A stretch of DNA of 64,000 nt from Prescottella sp. R16 (lineage in GTDB: Bacteria > Actinomycetota > Actinomycetes > Mycobacteriales > Mycobacteriaceae). Where the stretch lies: positions 2,790,001 to 2,854,000 of the forward strand of contig NZ_CP130943.1 of NCBI RefSeq assembly GCF_030656875.1. Direction: 5' to 3'. Positions 35,691 through 45,549 of the stretch are shown piece by piece. The position numbers and the translations under genes were made by a program. Each line of letters starts with the position of its first letter. Position 1 is the first letter of the stretch. The notes under the pieces are model-generated. The model was not told where the DNA came from. It did not search any database and was given only the letters and a program-made list of their open reading frames with translations.

Positions 35691-36896
35691 ATGAGTAATC
35701 GCACGTTCGTCGTCGGCGTGGGTATGACCAAGTTCGAGAAGATCGAGTCTCGTGACTGGGAGTACCCGGACATGGTGTCCGAGGCCGTAGGTACGGCGCT
35801 CGCCGACGCCGGGATTTCGTACGAGCAGGTGCAGCGCGCCGCCGTCGGGTACGTCTTCCAGCCGTCGGCCGCCGGTCAGCGCGCACTGTACGAGACCGGT
35901 CTGACCGGCATCCCGATCGTCAACGTCAACAACAACTGCGCCACCGGCTCGTCGGCGCTCATGATGGCCCGCGAGTGGGTACAGGGCGGCATCGTCGACG
36001 TCGCCCTCGCGGTGGGCTTCGAGAAGATGACCAAGACGGCACTCACCGGTACCGGCGAGATGCCCAAGGTCAGCACGCTCGACGACCACCTGAAGGTGAT
36101 GACCGCCAAGCACGAGTGGGGCCGCGGTCCCATGACGGCGCAGCTGTTCGGCAACGCCGCGCTCGAGCACATGGAGCGTTACGGCACCACCGCCGAGCAG
36201 ATCGCGTCCGTCGCGGTCAAGAACCACAAGCACTCGGTGAACAACCCGTACGCGCAGTTCCGGGACGAGTACACGCTGCAGCAGGTGTTGGACGACAAAA
36301 TGATCCACGCGCCGCTCACCCGATCGCAGTGCTCGCCCACCTCCGACGGTGCGGGTGCCGCGGTGGTCGTCAGCGAGCGGTTCGTGCGCGAGCACGGGCT
36401 CGAGGACCAGGCGATCGAGATCGTCGCGCAGGCCCTCACCACCGACACCGCCGAGGCGTTCGCGGACCAGTCGATGATCGACGTCGTCGGCGCCCCGATG
36501 ACGAAGGCCGCGGCCGCCCAGGTGTTCGCGGAGTCGGGCCTGACCGTCGACGACGTCGATGTCATCGAGCTGCACGACTGCTTCGCGATCAACGAGATCA
36601 TCACGTACGAGGGCCTGGGCCTGTGCGAGCCGGGCGAGGGCGGCAAGCTCGTCGAGTCCGGCGCCACCACGTACGGTGGCAAGTGGGTCGTCAACCCGTC
36701 CGGCGGCCTCATCTCGAAGGGGCACCCGCTGGGCGCCACCGGCCTGGCGCAGTGCGCCGAGCTCACGTGGCAGCTGCGCGGCCAGGCCGACGCCCGCCAG
36801 GTCGACGGTGCCCGCGTCGGTCTGCAGCACAACCTCGGCCTCGGTGGTGCGTGCGTCGTCACGCTGTACCGGGCCGGGACCATCTCCAAGCGTTAG
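35691..36896 (+). CDS. Thiolase / lipid-transfer-protein-type acyltransferase, set A
   Basis: A 401-aa thiolase of the SCP-x/Ltp group. The nucleophile Cys is in [11 protein letters not shown] near residue 83. HDCFAINE stands where classical thiolases have NEAFA, the catalytic His is in GHPLGATG, and the C-terminal Cys is in GGACVVTLY. It should cleave a 3-ketoacyl-CoA, or perform a retro-aldol cleavage as some Ltp proteins do. 51 of the first 60 residues equal the set B homologue. The ATG is 11 bp after the dehydrogenase scar. Confidence 0.9.
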   Translation: MSNRTFVVGVGMTKFEKIESRDWEYPDMVSEAVGTALADAGISYEQVQRAAVGYVFQPSAAGQRALYETGLTGIPIVNVNNNCATGSSALMMAREWVQGGIVDVALAVGFEKMTKTALTGTGEMPKVSTLDDHLKVMTAKHEWGRGPMTAQLFGNAALEHMERYGTTAEQIASVAVKNHKHSVNNPYAQFRDEYTLQQVLDDKMIHAPLTRSQCSPTSDGAGAAVVVSERFVREHGLEDQAIEIVAQALTTDTAEAFADQSMIDVVGAPMTKAAAAQVFAESGLTVDDVDVIELHDCFAINEIITYEGLGLCEPGEGGKLVESGATTYGGKWVVNPSGGLISKGHPLGATGLAQCAELTWQLRGQADARQVDGARVGLQHNLGLGGACVVTLYRAGTISKR

Positions 36897-37534
36897 GCGT
36901 CTGGCCGGCAGGCGCTCCGTGCGATCGACGCGCTTCCATTGGCTGCTGGGATGTAGATAACTTGATAGCACTGTTGGTGACTTCGTCGTCGAAGTCGCAC
37001 CAGCACACTGCAAGCCCCGGGTGAGCGATGATTCTGGTCACTGACGTGCGAACTCAACGTTCGTATCACCGTGCAGGTCGGGCGCTCCCGTTGCGCGGCA
37101 CTCTTCTGCACTCGACTACGAAGTCGCCGCGCCGTCATACCGACAGTATTCGGCTGTATCGGGAGGATCCCCGCCGAGCAGCTGTGAGATCGGCTGACAC
37201 AGCTCGGCCTGCCGGCTCCAGTCGTCGATCCGGCGTTCCGCGGGGCAGGAGGCTGCGCCCGTCGCATGCCGATCTCACCCCGTAACCGGACGACCCGACA
37301 AACATACTTAACGTCGTCGAGTCGCGGTCGACGGGGACTGCACGCTGTGTTACTTGGTGACGAAAGTCGGCCCTACACCCCTAAGCGACTACGCAGCACC
37401 CGGCGACGTCCGGATGACGGACGTAATCAGCGGCCGACATTCGAGTTCTATGCAGCGCTGCTGCAGAACCCTGGATCCGTCGTCGCGAAACCGACGATGG
37501 AACAGCCCCACGTCGCATCGAGAAGGAATCAGGA
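36897..37534. other. Stretch without recognisable genes after set A
   Basis: About 640 bp with only short frames of poor quality on both strands. Nothing matches a known family by eye. It may be decayed sequence at the end of set A. Confidence 0.4.
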
Positions 37535-38056
37535 ATGCCCACCGCCGATGAAGGCATAGTCGTCGCCTTCGCCCAGCGGTGGGCCCCCTACTCTCCCGAC
37601 GACTTCTTCGTGACAGTCGGCGTCCGTCGTCGCGAGATCGACCGACGTATGCGAGAGATCTGTAGACGCAGGCTCGATCAAGCTACTCCAACCCACCGTT
37701 CCGGATGGTGTGCCCGGTTACGGAAGGTTGCGCACGACTATCGGATGGCTACGCCGCCCCCCGTGCGCGGTGACCCTTCGGTCGATCGCTCCCGATCAAC
37801 CGATGCCCGTGCAGATCCGTGCTGCCTAGGGCGTGACTCGCACCGCCGGCGAGACGCCGCGCCCACGTTGGCGTCAAATCATTTCAGCGCCTGGTTCACC
37901 TTTCGACGCATAGCGCCCGCGCTCTACGGCGCGTTTCGTGTAGACGGACCAGCCAGGCCTGCGAGCATGCGGGCAGCTACCGCGGCAACTTGCTCGTCGA
38001 GCTGTTCGGCGGAAACTCCGATTTCACGACTCATCTGTTCCCGAAAGATTGTGTAG
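37535..38056 (+). CDS. Doubtful small gene, N-terminus DUF3263-like
   Basis: From an ATG at 37535, preceded by GAAGGAATCAGG, the first about 45 residues (EGIVVAFAQRWAPYSPDDFFV, then REIDRRMREI) resemble short actinobacterial proteins with a WAP..ED.F..FG pattern. After that the frame becomes Arg/Pro-rich and runs into antisense of a tetR gene, so the real gene is either much shorter or frameshifted. The function is unknown. Confidence 0.25.
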   Translation: MPTADEGIVVAFAQRWAPYSPDDFFVTVGVRRREIDRRMREICRRRLDQATPTHRSGWCARLRKVAHDYRMATPPPVRGDPSVDRSRSTDARADPCCLGRDSHRRRDAAPTLASNHFSAWFTFRRIAPALYGAFRVDGPARPASMRAATAATCSSSCSAETPISRLICSRKIV

Positions 38057-38553
38057 CCGTAGTTCATTGCTGCCGTCATCGCGTGCGCGGCCACCGGATC
38101 CAATTCAGGGTGTAGCTGCCCGCTGTCCCGGTCGCGTTGCAGGTCGGTCCGGCTACGTTCCAGATGGGGAAAGAGTCGGACATCGGGATCGCCGTCCAGA
38201 ACAAGCAACGTGGTCAGTTTGAGTGCTTCTTGCGCGTGGATCGTCTCTTCCAGTACACGCTCGCGCCGCTCGGTGAAAGGCAGCGCACGGTCAGCCTGGA
38301 AGACCGGAGCCTCTTCCCAGCTGTGCTGGGCAATGGCCGCCCGGAGCAATTCTCTTCTCGTTCCGAAGTATTGGTACACCTGACCACGGTTCACACCGGC
38401 CTCGTCGGCCACCTCGCGAAGGTTGAGTCCAGAGAGCACGCCGTCACGTGCGAGTAGTCGTCGCGCGGCGTCCAGTAGCCGTTGCTCTGTCGCCTTTCGG
38501 TCGCGGGTCCGACGAGGAGCACCGGTGATCTCGGTGTTCGATATATCGGTCAT
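37924..38553 (-). CDS. TetR-family transcriptional regulator (third block)
   Basis: A 209-aa protein. The HTH is at about residues 20-65 (LLDAARRLLARDGVLSGLN, then REVADEAGVNRGQVYQYFGTR), with a helical ligand-binding domain behind it. It is divergent from the solute-binding lipoprotein gene with a 138-bp intergenic region carrying two TTCTGCTA repeats, so it probably controls that operon. It is not similar enough to the other TetR protein to expect the same operator, and TAAG-N8-CTTA is absent here. Confidence 0.88.
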   Translation of the reverse strand: MTDISNTEITGAPRRTRDRKATEQRLLDAARRLLARDGVLSGLNLREVADEAGVNRGQVYQYFGTRRELLRAAIAQHSWEEAPVFQADRALPFTERRERVLEETIHAQEALKLTTLLVLDGDPDVRLFPHLERSRTDLQRDRDSGQLHPELDPVAAHAMTAAMNYGYTIFREQMSREIGVSAEQLDEQVAAVAARMLAGLAGPSTRNAP

Positions 38554-38691
38554 CGCGCCTCCTCCTGATGGACATAACGCTAACAGTTTCCGGCCGAGTC
38601 CTTCTCGCCAGTCTCCCGCAGATCTTGTAAATGAGGAAACGAGTTGCTAGCGTTCTGCTACTAACATTCTGCTAACTAGGTGGAGGATCTG
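38554..38691. promoter_or_regulatory. Divergent promoter region with TTCTGCTA repeats
   Basis: Between the divergent tetR and solute-binding protein genes, TTCTGCTA occurs at 38653-38660 and again at 38667-38674 (14-bp period), with CTAAC repeats around them (near 38580, 38661 and 38672). The spacing and position just upstream of the + strand gene suggest an operator for the local TetR protein. No unambiguous -10/-35 was assigned. Confidence 0.45.
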
Positions 38692-40314
38692 ATGCCGGTG
38701 CGTTCCCCTGATCGACGATGGCGTGCCCGCTCCACACGCTTCACCGTCGGCGCCGCAGCAGTTGTTGCACTCGTTGGCGCGTGTGCGCCCGGCAGCGCTG
38801 ACATCGCCGCCTCCCCAGCGCGTGTCGTCGAGAACGGGATCGTCGGCGATCGACAAGAGCCGACTACCCCAACGCGCGGTGGCACACTGACGATGGCCGC
38901 CTACTCCAGCGTGACGACGCTGGACCCCACCAAGACACCGGCCCTGGGCTCGACAGGTGGCAACGAGATGGCCGCTGTGTACGACGTCCTAATGCGCTAC
39001 GAGCCCAGCTCAGGGTCGTTTCTCCCTCAGATGGCCGAAGCCCTGACAGCTTCGCCGGACGGCCAGATGTGGACCCTGCAGTTGCGGGACGGGGTCACTT
39101 TCAGCAACGGAACTGGCGTCACGGCGCAGAACGTGATGTGGAGCATCGACAGGTACAACCAGGCCAACGGTCCGGGGAGCCAGCTATGGAAGGCGAATAT
39201 CGTCTCCATGGCCGCCTCAGGCCCGCGTACCGTCACCTTCACGTTGACGCAACCGTGGACGGAGTTTCCCGCGATGCTAGCGGGCGGGCACGGCATGATC
39301 GTGGCACCGGCTTCGCTGGAGGGAGACCGGTTCACCCCCATCGGCGCCGGACCGTTTACGGTCGAGCGTTTCAGGCCGCATGAAGAACTCGCGCTAGCGG
39401 CGCGGCCCGACTACTGGGACGGGAAACCACATCTCGATACGCTTCGTTTCGTCGGTCTCACCGGTGACATGGAGAAGATTGAGGCGCTGGCAGCGAACGA
39501 CGTTCAGGTCGCGTTCGTACGATCTTCCGAGGCCGTGCAACGTGCGCGGGAGAACGGCTACTCCAGCTACATCGAGACAGTCCCGCTCGGCAGCGTTGCC
39601 ATGATCAACAATCGGCCGGGGCGTCCCGGGGCCGACATTCGCGTGCGCCGGGCAATCGCCCACGCGATCGACCGAAATGCCTTCGATGAGCGCGTCGACA
39701 AGGGAACAGGACTTCCCGGCTCGGTCATCTTCCCCGAATGGTCGCCCATGCACAGTGAGGTCGACGGACTCGAATACGATCCCGAAACGGCGAGTCGGCT
39801 ACTGAACGAGGCGAAGAACGACGGATACGACGGCCACCTGACTTTCCTGGGTGTCGCAGCGGCGAAGTCGCAAACCACTGCGCTGGCGGTACAGTCGATG
39901 CTTCAATCGGTCGGCTTCACCGTGACATTGGACTTCCAAAGCAGCGCCGGCGATGTGACAAAGAAGCTTAATGTCGAGCACGACTACGACATCAGCTACT
40001 CCGCCATCGGTCTGCCTGCCGCCGCGCCGGTGAACAAGCTCACTGCAGCGCTGAACAGTTCGTCGAACAGCAACTATCTGGGCTACACGAACGCAGACAT
40101 GGATGCGTTGTTGTCAAGGCTGCGGACAACCGGTGTCGACTCCGACGAACGCCGGGCGCTGAGCGGAGAACTGCAGACTTTAGTGAATGACACCGTCCCG
40201 TTCGTCACGCTGGGCTCCGCCCCCACCTTCACGCTCTGGGCCGACGACGTGCACGGCATCGAACCGACCACGGAATCCATCATGCTCTTCGGGAAGGCCT
40301 GGATCGGCGCCTGA
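38692..40314 (+). CDS. Peptide/opine-type ABC solute-binding lipoprotein
   Basis: A 540-aa SBP_bac_5 (cluster C) protein with a signal peptide and a lipobox-like LVGAC (Cys near residue 32). The family pattern is clear: GGTLTMAAYSSVTTLDP, PQMAEALTASPDGQMWTLQLRDGVTFSNG, and DIRVRRAIAHAIDRNAF. It captures a solute outside the membrane for an ABC importer, but no permease or ATPase gene of that type lies in the window. The ATG at 38692 is preferred over an upstream GTG because GGTGGAGG is optimally spaced. A C-terminal paralogue fragment lies at 28952-29281. Confidence 0.9.
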   Translation: MPVRSPDRRWRARSTRFTVGAAAVVALVGACAPGSADIAASPARVVENGIVGDRQEPTTPTRGGTLTMAAYSSVTTLDPTKTPALGSTGGNEMAAVYDVLMRYEPSSGSFLPQMAEALTASPDGQMWTLQLRDGVTFSNGTGVTAQNVMWSIDRYNQANGPGSQLWKANIVSMAASGPRTVTFTLTQPWTEFPAMLAGGHGMIVAPASLEGDRFTPIGAGPFTVERFRPHEELALAARPDYWDGKPHLDTLRFVGLTGDMEKIEALAANDVQVAFVRSSEAVQRARENGYSSYIETVPLGSVAMINNRPGRPGADIRVRRAIAHAIDRNAFDERVDKGTGLPGSVIFPEWSPMHSEVDGLEYDPETASRLLNEAKNDGYDGHLTFLGVAAAKSQTTALAVQSMLQSVGFTVTLDFQSSAGDVTKKLNVEHDYDISYSAIGLPAAAPVNKLTAALNSSSNSNYLGYTNADMDALLSRLRTTGVDSDERRALSGELQTLVNDTVPFVTLGSAPTFTLWADDVHGIEPTTESIMLFGKAWIGA

Positions 40315-40385
40315 CCCGTCGGATTCGCCGATGCGCCCCCCATGAACAGATTTCGTCACTACCACTCGCGACACCCGACAGAAAG

Positions 40386-41594
40386 ATGCTGGTGAACATG
40401 ACCGAACTGCCCCTGGACGGAATACGGGTTCTGGACATCTCCGCAGTGATCGCGGCGCCCGTTGCCACCACATTTCTCGCCGACTTCGGCGCCGACGTCG
40501 TCAAGATCGAGGAGCCGACCACGGGCGACTTCCTCCGCAGCAACGCCGGCACCCCCGGACGTCGGTCGCTCCAGTGGGCACAAGAAGGGCGCAACAAGAA
40601 GTCGGTGACCCTGGACCTGAGACAGCCGCGGGGGCAACAGATCCTGCGCGAGCTCATCCCGAAGTTCGACGTAGTCGTAAGCAATCATCGACTACCCACA
40701 CTCGAAAAGTGGGGCCTGTCCCCCGAGTCGATGCAAGCGCTCAACCCCCACGGCGTGTTCGTCTTCCTCACCGGCTACGGACTGACAGGACCGTATCGTG
40801 ACCGCGGCGCGTTCGACCGGATCGCGAGCGCGTTCGCCGGGCTCACCTACGTGAGCGGTGAGCCCAACCGGCCACCGGTCCGAACAGGATTCGCGATGAT
40901 CGACTACATGGCCGCATACCTGACCGCCTTCGCGACCGTGACAGCCCTCTATCACCGGGACGCCAACGGCGGGCAGGGCCAGATCATCGACTCCTCGCTC
41001 TACGAAGCGGGATTCCGGGCCAGCGAGGACGCACTACTGGCGTACTCAAGCACCGGTGCGATCCGGGAACGCAGTGGTAACCGCAATCCGGCGCTGGTTC
41101 CGGCAAGCGACTTCGACACCGCAGACGGGCGACGGGTCGCCGTGCACGCCGGCACCGACCCGCTGTTCCGGCGGCTCACACAGGTTTTGGGCAGCCCCGA
41201 ACTCGCCGACGATCCGCGCTTCGCCACCCGCGCCGCACGCGCGGAGAACCCTGAACACCTCTATCAGTTGATCGCCGCGTGGGTCGCGGCAAGGACCGCG
41301 GACGAGGTGACCGTGACCCTCAGCGCAGCAGGCATTCCCGCATCGCCGCTGATGAACGTCGCCGACATCGCCGCGGATCGGCACTACCGTGAGCGGGGCA
41401 CCATCGTGGACGTCACCGACCCGGACTTCGGTGAGATCTCGATGGTTGCGCCGCTGCCGCACTTCAGCAGAACCCCAGGCCGCATCGACGCCCTCGGGTG
41501 CGCACTGGGCGCCCACACCGAGGAGGTCTACCGAGAGATCCTGGGGTTCGACGACGAAGACTTCGCCGCGCTGCGCGCCGCGAAGGTGATCTGA
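40386..41594 (+). CDS. CaiB/BaiF-family CoA transferase (class III)
   Basis: A 402-aa protein that starts MTELPLDGIRVLDIS after a short leader. It shows FGADVVKIEEP, GRNKKSVTLDLRQP and a likely nucleophilic Asp in FAMIDYMAAY. The family transfers CoA between carboxylic acids and also includes alpha-methylacyl-CoA racemases; either would suit a branched or racemic substrate. An ATG at 40398 is an alternative start. The stop overlaps the next gene as TGATG, indicating an operon with the hydratase. Confidence 0.87.
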   Translation: MLVNMTELPLDGIRVLDISAVIAAPVATTFLADFGADVVKIEEPTTGDFLRSNAGTPGRRSLQWAQEGRNKKSVTLDLRQPRGQQILRELIPKFDVVVSNHRLPTLEKWGLSPESMQALNPHGVFVFLTGYGLTGPYRDRGAFDRIASAFAGLTYVSGEPNRPPVRTGFAMIDYMAAYLTAFATVTALYHRDANGGQGQIIDSSLYEAGFRASEDALLAYSSTGAIRERSGNRNPALVPASDFDTADGRRVAVHAGTDPLFRRLTQVLGSPELADDPRFATRAARAENPEHLYQLIAAWVAARTADEVTVTLSAAGIPASPLMNVADIAADRHYRERGTIVDVTDPDFGEISMVAPLPHFSRTPGRIDALGCALGAHTEEVYREILGFDDEDFAALRAAKVI

Positions 41595-42379
41595 TGCCGA
41601 TCGACGTGGCCGCAGCACTGTCAGCAGCGCCGACGGTGCAGACAGTGCAGTGGACCGAGCGCGACGTTCTGTTGTACCACCTGAGCATCGGCGCAGGCTC
41701 CGATCCCCTCGACGCCGCCGCGCAGAGGTGGATATATGAGCGAGACCTGCAGGTGTTTCCCACCTTCGCTGTCGTCGCCGGAAAGGGGGTCTCGACCGCC
41801 CGAACGCCGCGGACCGCGACGCTCCCGGGCATCGATGTGCCGCCATCACAACTGCTTCACGCAGGCCAACAGCTGATCGTGCACCGTTCCCTCGACAGGA
41901 GGGGTCCCGCAGTGGTCACATCACGGCTGACCGATATACGGGACCAGGGACGAGCCGCGATCATTGAGATGGAAGCGGCCGCCTGCGACCCGGCGGGCGA
42001 GCCCTACTGGACCAGCACGATGAGCGTCTGGGCCGCCGGGGCAGGCGGATACGGAGGCGCACCGCCGCAATCGGCTCCAACGGCACTACCCGATCGCGAA
42101 CCCGACAGGATGATTCGCCGAACTACTCGGGACGACCAAGCCCTGCTCTACCGGCTGAATGGGGGAATGAACCCAATGCATGTAGACCCGGCAGTCGCAC
42201 GACAGGCCGGCTTCGAGCGCCCGACCCTACACGGCTTGGCTACCTACGGTGTGACGTGCAAAGCGCTGGCGGACACGATGTTGGACGGCGATCCATCATC
42301 GATAGGCAGTCTGTCGGTTCGCTTCGCAGACCACATGCTTCCGGGTCACAGCCTCGATATCGCGGTCTGGGTCGAAGGT
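41594..42379 (+). pseudogene. MaoC-like double hot-dog hydratase, truncated by ISAs1 copy 3
   Basis: The 262 codons encode an N-terminal hot-dog half (YHLSIGAGSDPLDAAAQRWIYE) and a C-terminal MaoC half (MNPMHVDPAVARQAGFERPT, then LHGLATYG). The hydratase-2 motif normally reads GDxNPxH; here it is GGMNPMH, so the catalytic Asp is replaced by Gly. The gene is cut at 42379, just before its last strand, and the frame reads eight residues into the IS before a stop. Loss of the end and of the Asp makes activity doubtful. Confidence 0.8.
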
Positions 42380-43679
42380 CAGGGCCCCGGCAAAGTCGCA
42401 TAGCTGCATGTCAGGCGGCATGAAGTAGATCGATCGGACGATGCGGGTCGCGGCCGTGATGCCGTAGCGCGGCTGCGATGTTGTCGTGGCCGGCCAACCG
42501 CAGGACGCTGACGACGGTGTTGCGGATGGTGGCCATCACCTGCGGACCGGTGCCGGTGCGGACGGCGGAGCGGTCTTCGTCGAAGGTGACGTCCCGGACC
42601 CAGTGCAGGCGGTTCTCGATCGCCCAATGCCCGCGAACCCAGCCGGCGACCTGCAGCGGAGCGGCAGAGGTCATCGGGATCGAGGTGACCAGGTAGACGA
42701 CCTCGACGGATCTACGGCCCTTCCTGGTGACGGTGCGACGCACCTGCAACACCTGGCAGGCGTGTGGAAACCCGAGCCCACCGGCGACCTCGGTGGCCTT
42801 GATCGTGCGCTGCTCCCGCCGCCCGTGACCATACCCACCGGTCGACGACGAGACAGGAATCGCGTTCCACGGCAACGACTTCAACAGATCCCGCAGGACC
42901 TTCTGGTTGTTCTTGACGGTGAACACGTAATGCCCGCCCCGACCGACGATGTACTCGGCGGTGGCCCGCTGACAGTGCAGGGCATCCGCGGTGACCACCG
43001 CGTCGGTGAGGTCGAGTGGGGCGAGGAGGTCGGTGATCAGCGGGATCTCGTTGGTCTTCGCACCGACCTCGACCTGTCCGAGGACCACCCCGCTGCCGTG
43101 GTCGAGGGCGGCCAGCAGATGGGTGAGATGCCCGGCCGCGTCCCTCGCGCCTCGCAACGTCTTGCCGTCGACGGCGATCACCCGGCGCCCGTCGACCACC
43201 CGGGTTCGTAGCCACGCCCACATGCCGATGACCTGGTCCAACACGGCCGCGTCGACGCGGGCGAGGGTGCGGCGGATCGTCGATTCCGACGGCACCCGAT
43301 CGGCCACACCCAGCTTCCCGAGCGCGTCTGCCGGCGCATCATGGACCCACTCTGCGATGGCGGTGAACGAGCGCGCGCCGGCGCACACCGCGGCCAGGGA
43401 CACCGACAGGATCACCGTGAGCGGGTGCCGGACCCCACGCCGGGCCCGTGGATCGGGCACCCAGTCGAGCGCGTCGAGGATCCCGGTGTCGGACACTGGA
43501 ACAGGCGTGGGAGAAGATGAGGCTGCGGGCACGACTCGTTCCTGGTTGTGACGATTGTGTAGGAACTTGAATCATCGCCGAGGCGGTCGTGCCCGCCCCA
43601 ATCCGCGCTCTCGTCGAGCGTCATCTCGCACTGAAACCCCAGCTCAGCGTGTATCACTCACGACTTTGCCGGGCCCCTG
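42380..43679 (-). mobile_element. ISAs1-family insertion sequence, copy 3
   Basis: A 1,300-bp element with the same 19-bp ends as copy 2, in - orientation. Flanks GTCGAAGGT (left) and AGTCGTCAA (right) do not match, so there is no target duplication. It separates a truncated MaoC gene from a truncated IS481 transposase, both broken exactly at its ends. Confidence 0.93.
42411..43532 (-). CDS. ISAs1-family transposase (copy 3)
   Basis: A 373-aa transposase identical in translation to copy 2, with all three catalytic residues (AVDGKTLRG, TADALHCQ, AIENRLHW). It should be functional. Confidence 0.93.
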   Translation of the reverse strand: MPAASSSPTPVPVSDTGILDALDWVPDPRARRGVRHPLTVILSVSLAAVCAGARSFTAIAEWVHDAPADALGKLGVADRVPSESTIRRTLARVDAAVLDQVIGMWAWLRTRVVDGRRVIAVDGKTLRGARDAAGHLTHLLAALDHGSGVVLGQVEVGAKTNEIPLITDLLAPLDLTDAVVTADALHCQRATAEYIVGRGGHYVFTVKNNQKVLRDLLKSLPWNAIPVSSSTGGYGHGRREQRTIKATEVAGGLGFPHACQVLQVRRTVTRKGRRSVEVVYLVTSIPMTSAAPLQVAGWVRGHWAIENRLHWVRDVTFDEDRSAVRTGTGPQVMATIRNTVVSVLRLAGHDNIAAALRHHGRDPHRPIDLLHAA

Positions 43680-44228
43680 AGTCGTCAACGGCGTGGTGCA
43701 GGTAGGCGTATCCCATCCCCGATCGATTACGTCGCCCTGCCTGGCGGCCGAGTTTGCCGTGCCCTCCGCCGTCGGGGGATCCGGCCGAACTTCTTGATGT
43801 CGACGTGGACCAGGTCGCCCGGCTTGTCGTGTTCGTAGCGTTGCGCAGGCGCTTGCCGGATGGGCAGCCCGGTGGCCTGGTCGAGGTGCGCGAGTTTCGC
43901 CATCTTGTAGCGCCGCAGCACCGCCTCGGCCGTCGATTTCGCCAGGTGGAGGTGGTAAGCGATCCGGTGCGGTCCCCACCGCCTGGTGAACCGGATGTTG
44001 ATGATTCGCCGTTCGGTTCGAGTCGGTGTCTGGAGCGGCAGGAGTGTGGACGGGAGGAGCGGTGCCGGCTTCATTTTCGACACGGAACCTGTCGGCCCAC
44101 GTCTTCGCCGTTGACGGCGAGCACTGGAATCGTTCAGCAGCGCGGCGGACAGACCAGCCGTCCTCGACGACGAGCTTGGCGAGGGCCAAACGACCGCGTG
44201 GGGTCAAGAAGGCATAAACGTGTGACAC
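43680..44228 (-). pseudogene. IS481-family transposase remnant
   Basis: The N-terminal half of an IS481 transposase split over frames. VSHVYAFLTPRGRLALAKLV and VRRAAERFQCSPSTAKTWADR start at 44228, then a frame change leads to PTRTERRIINIRFTRRWGPHRIAYHL and HDKPGDLVHVDIKKFGRIP. A further 1-nt shift leads to GGGHGKLGRQAGRRNRS. It ends abruptly at the boundary of ISAs1 copy 3. The catalytic domain is mostly missing. Confidence 0.85.
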
Positions 44229-44333
44229 GAGGACCTCTCGGTGGTCGGGGTGTGTGTGGTAACCACACCGATACCGGAGGTCCTCGCCTACTTCGTCACG
44301 CCACACCGTTCGCAACCTGCCTGGGAACTACAC

Positions 44334-45542
44334 CTAGGACTCCTTCGAGAGGGTGCCGGACTTGTAGACCGTGACGACGCAGGCGCCGCCGAGTCCCAGG
44401 TTGTGCTGCAGCGCAACGGTTGCGCCCTCGACCTGGCGCTTGTCCGCGAGCCCGCGCAGCTGCCAGTTCAACTCGGCGCACTGAGCGAGACCGGTGGCCC
44501 CGAGCGGATGCCCCTTGGAGATCAGGCCGCCGGAGGGGTTGACCACCACTTTCCCGCCGTAGGTGGTGGCGCCGGACTCGACGAGCTTGCCGCCCTCACC
44601 CGCTGCGCACAGGCCGAGGCCCTCGTAGGTGATGATCTCGTTGATCGCGAAGCAGTCGTGCAACTCGATCACGTCGACGTCGTCGATGGTCAGGCCGGAC
44701 TCCGCGAACACCTGCTCGGCGGCGGCCTTCGTCATCGGCGCACCGACGATGTCGATCATCGACTTGTCGGCGAACGCGGCCTCACTGTCGGTGGTCATCG
44801 CCTGCGCGACGATCTCGATGGCCTGGTCCTCGAGGCCGTGCTCACGCACGAACTTCTCGCTGACGACGATCGCGGCGCCGGCACCGTCGGAGGTCGGCGA
44901 GCACTGCGACCGGGTCAGCGGCGCGTGAATCATCTTGTCGCCCATGACCTGCTCGAGGGTGTACTCGTCCTGGAACTGCGCGTACGGGTTGTTCACCGAG
45001 TGCTTGTGATTCTTGACCGCGACGGCGGCGATCTGCTCGGCGGTGGTGCCGTAGCGCTCCATGTGCTCGACCGCGGCGTTGCCGAACAGCTGCGCGGTCA
45101 TCGGGCCCTTGCCCCAGCCGAACTTCTCGATCATGATCTTCAGCTGGTCGTCGAGGGTGGTGACCTTCGGCATCTCACCGGTACCGGTGAGGGCGGTCTT
45201 GGTCATCTTTTCAAAGCCGACCGCGAGCGCGCAGTCCACGAAGCCGGCCTGTACCCACTCGCGGGCCATCAGCAGCGCGGTGGATCCGGTGGCGCAGTTG
45301 TTGTTGACGTTGTAGATCGGGATCCCGGTCAGCCCGGTCTCGTACAGCGCCCGCTGCCCCGCGGTGGAAGCCCCGAACACGAAGCCCACCGCGGCGCGCT
45401 GGACCTGCGAGTAGTTGATGCCGGCATCCGCGAGCGCCTTGCCGACGGCCCCCGTCACCATGTCCGGGTACTCCCAGTCCCGGCTCTCGATCTTCTCGAA
45501 CTTGGTCATGCCGACGCCGACCACGAAGGTGCGATTGCTCAT
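44334..45542 (-). CDS. Thiolase / lipid-transfer-protein-type acyltransferase, set B
   Basis: A 402-aa thiolase paralogous to the set A enzyme. It has the nucleophile in [19 protein letters not shown], catalytic His in GHPLGATG and the late Cys in GGACVVTVY. It should carry out the final thiolytic (or retro-aldol) step of the pathway. The start is 7 bp after the acyl-CoA dehydrogenase stop, so it is the last gene of the set B operon. It ends about 100 bp from the IS481 remnant. Confidence 0.9.
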   Translation of the reverse strand: MSNRTFVVGVGMTKFEKIESRDWEYPDMVTGAVGKALADAGINYSQVQRAAVGFVFGASTAGQRALYETGLTGIPIYNVNNNCATGSTALLMAREWVQAGFVDCALAVGFEKMTKTALTGTGEMPKVTTLDDQLKIMIEKFGWGKGPMTAQLFGNAAVEHMERYGTTAEQIAAVAVKNHKHSVNNPYAQFQDEYTLEQVMGDKMIHAPLTRSQCSPTSDGAGAAIVVSEKFVREHGLEDQAIEIVAQAMTTDSEAAFADKSMIDIVGAPMTKAAAEQVFAESGLTIDDVDVIELHDCFAINEIITYEGLGLCAAGEGGKLVESGATTYGGKVVVNPSGGLISKGHPLGATGLAQCAELNWQLRGLADKRQVEGATVALQHNLGLGGACVVTVYKSGTLSKES

Positions 45543-45549
45543 GTCTTGT

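Noticed and set aside
37028..37559. Short + strand frames after the set A thiolase
   Set aside because: No recognisable motif, weak starts and mutual overlap suggest non-coding DNA.
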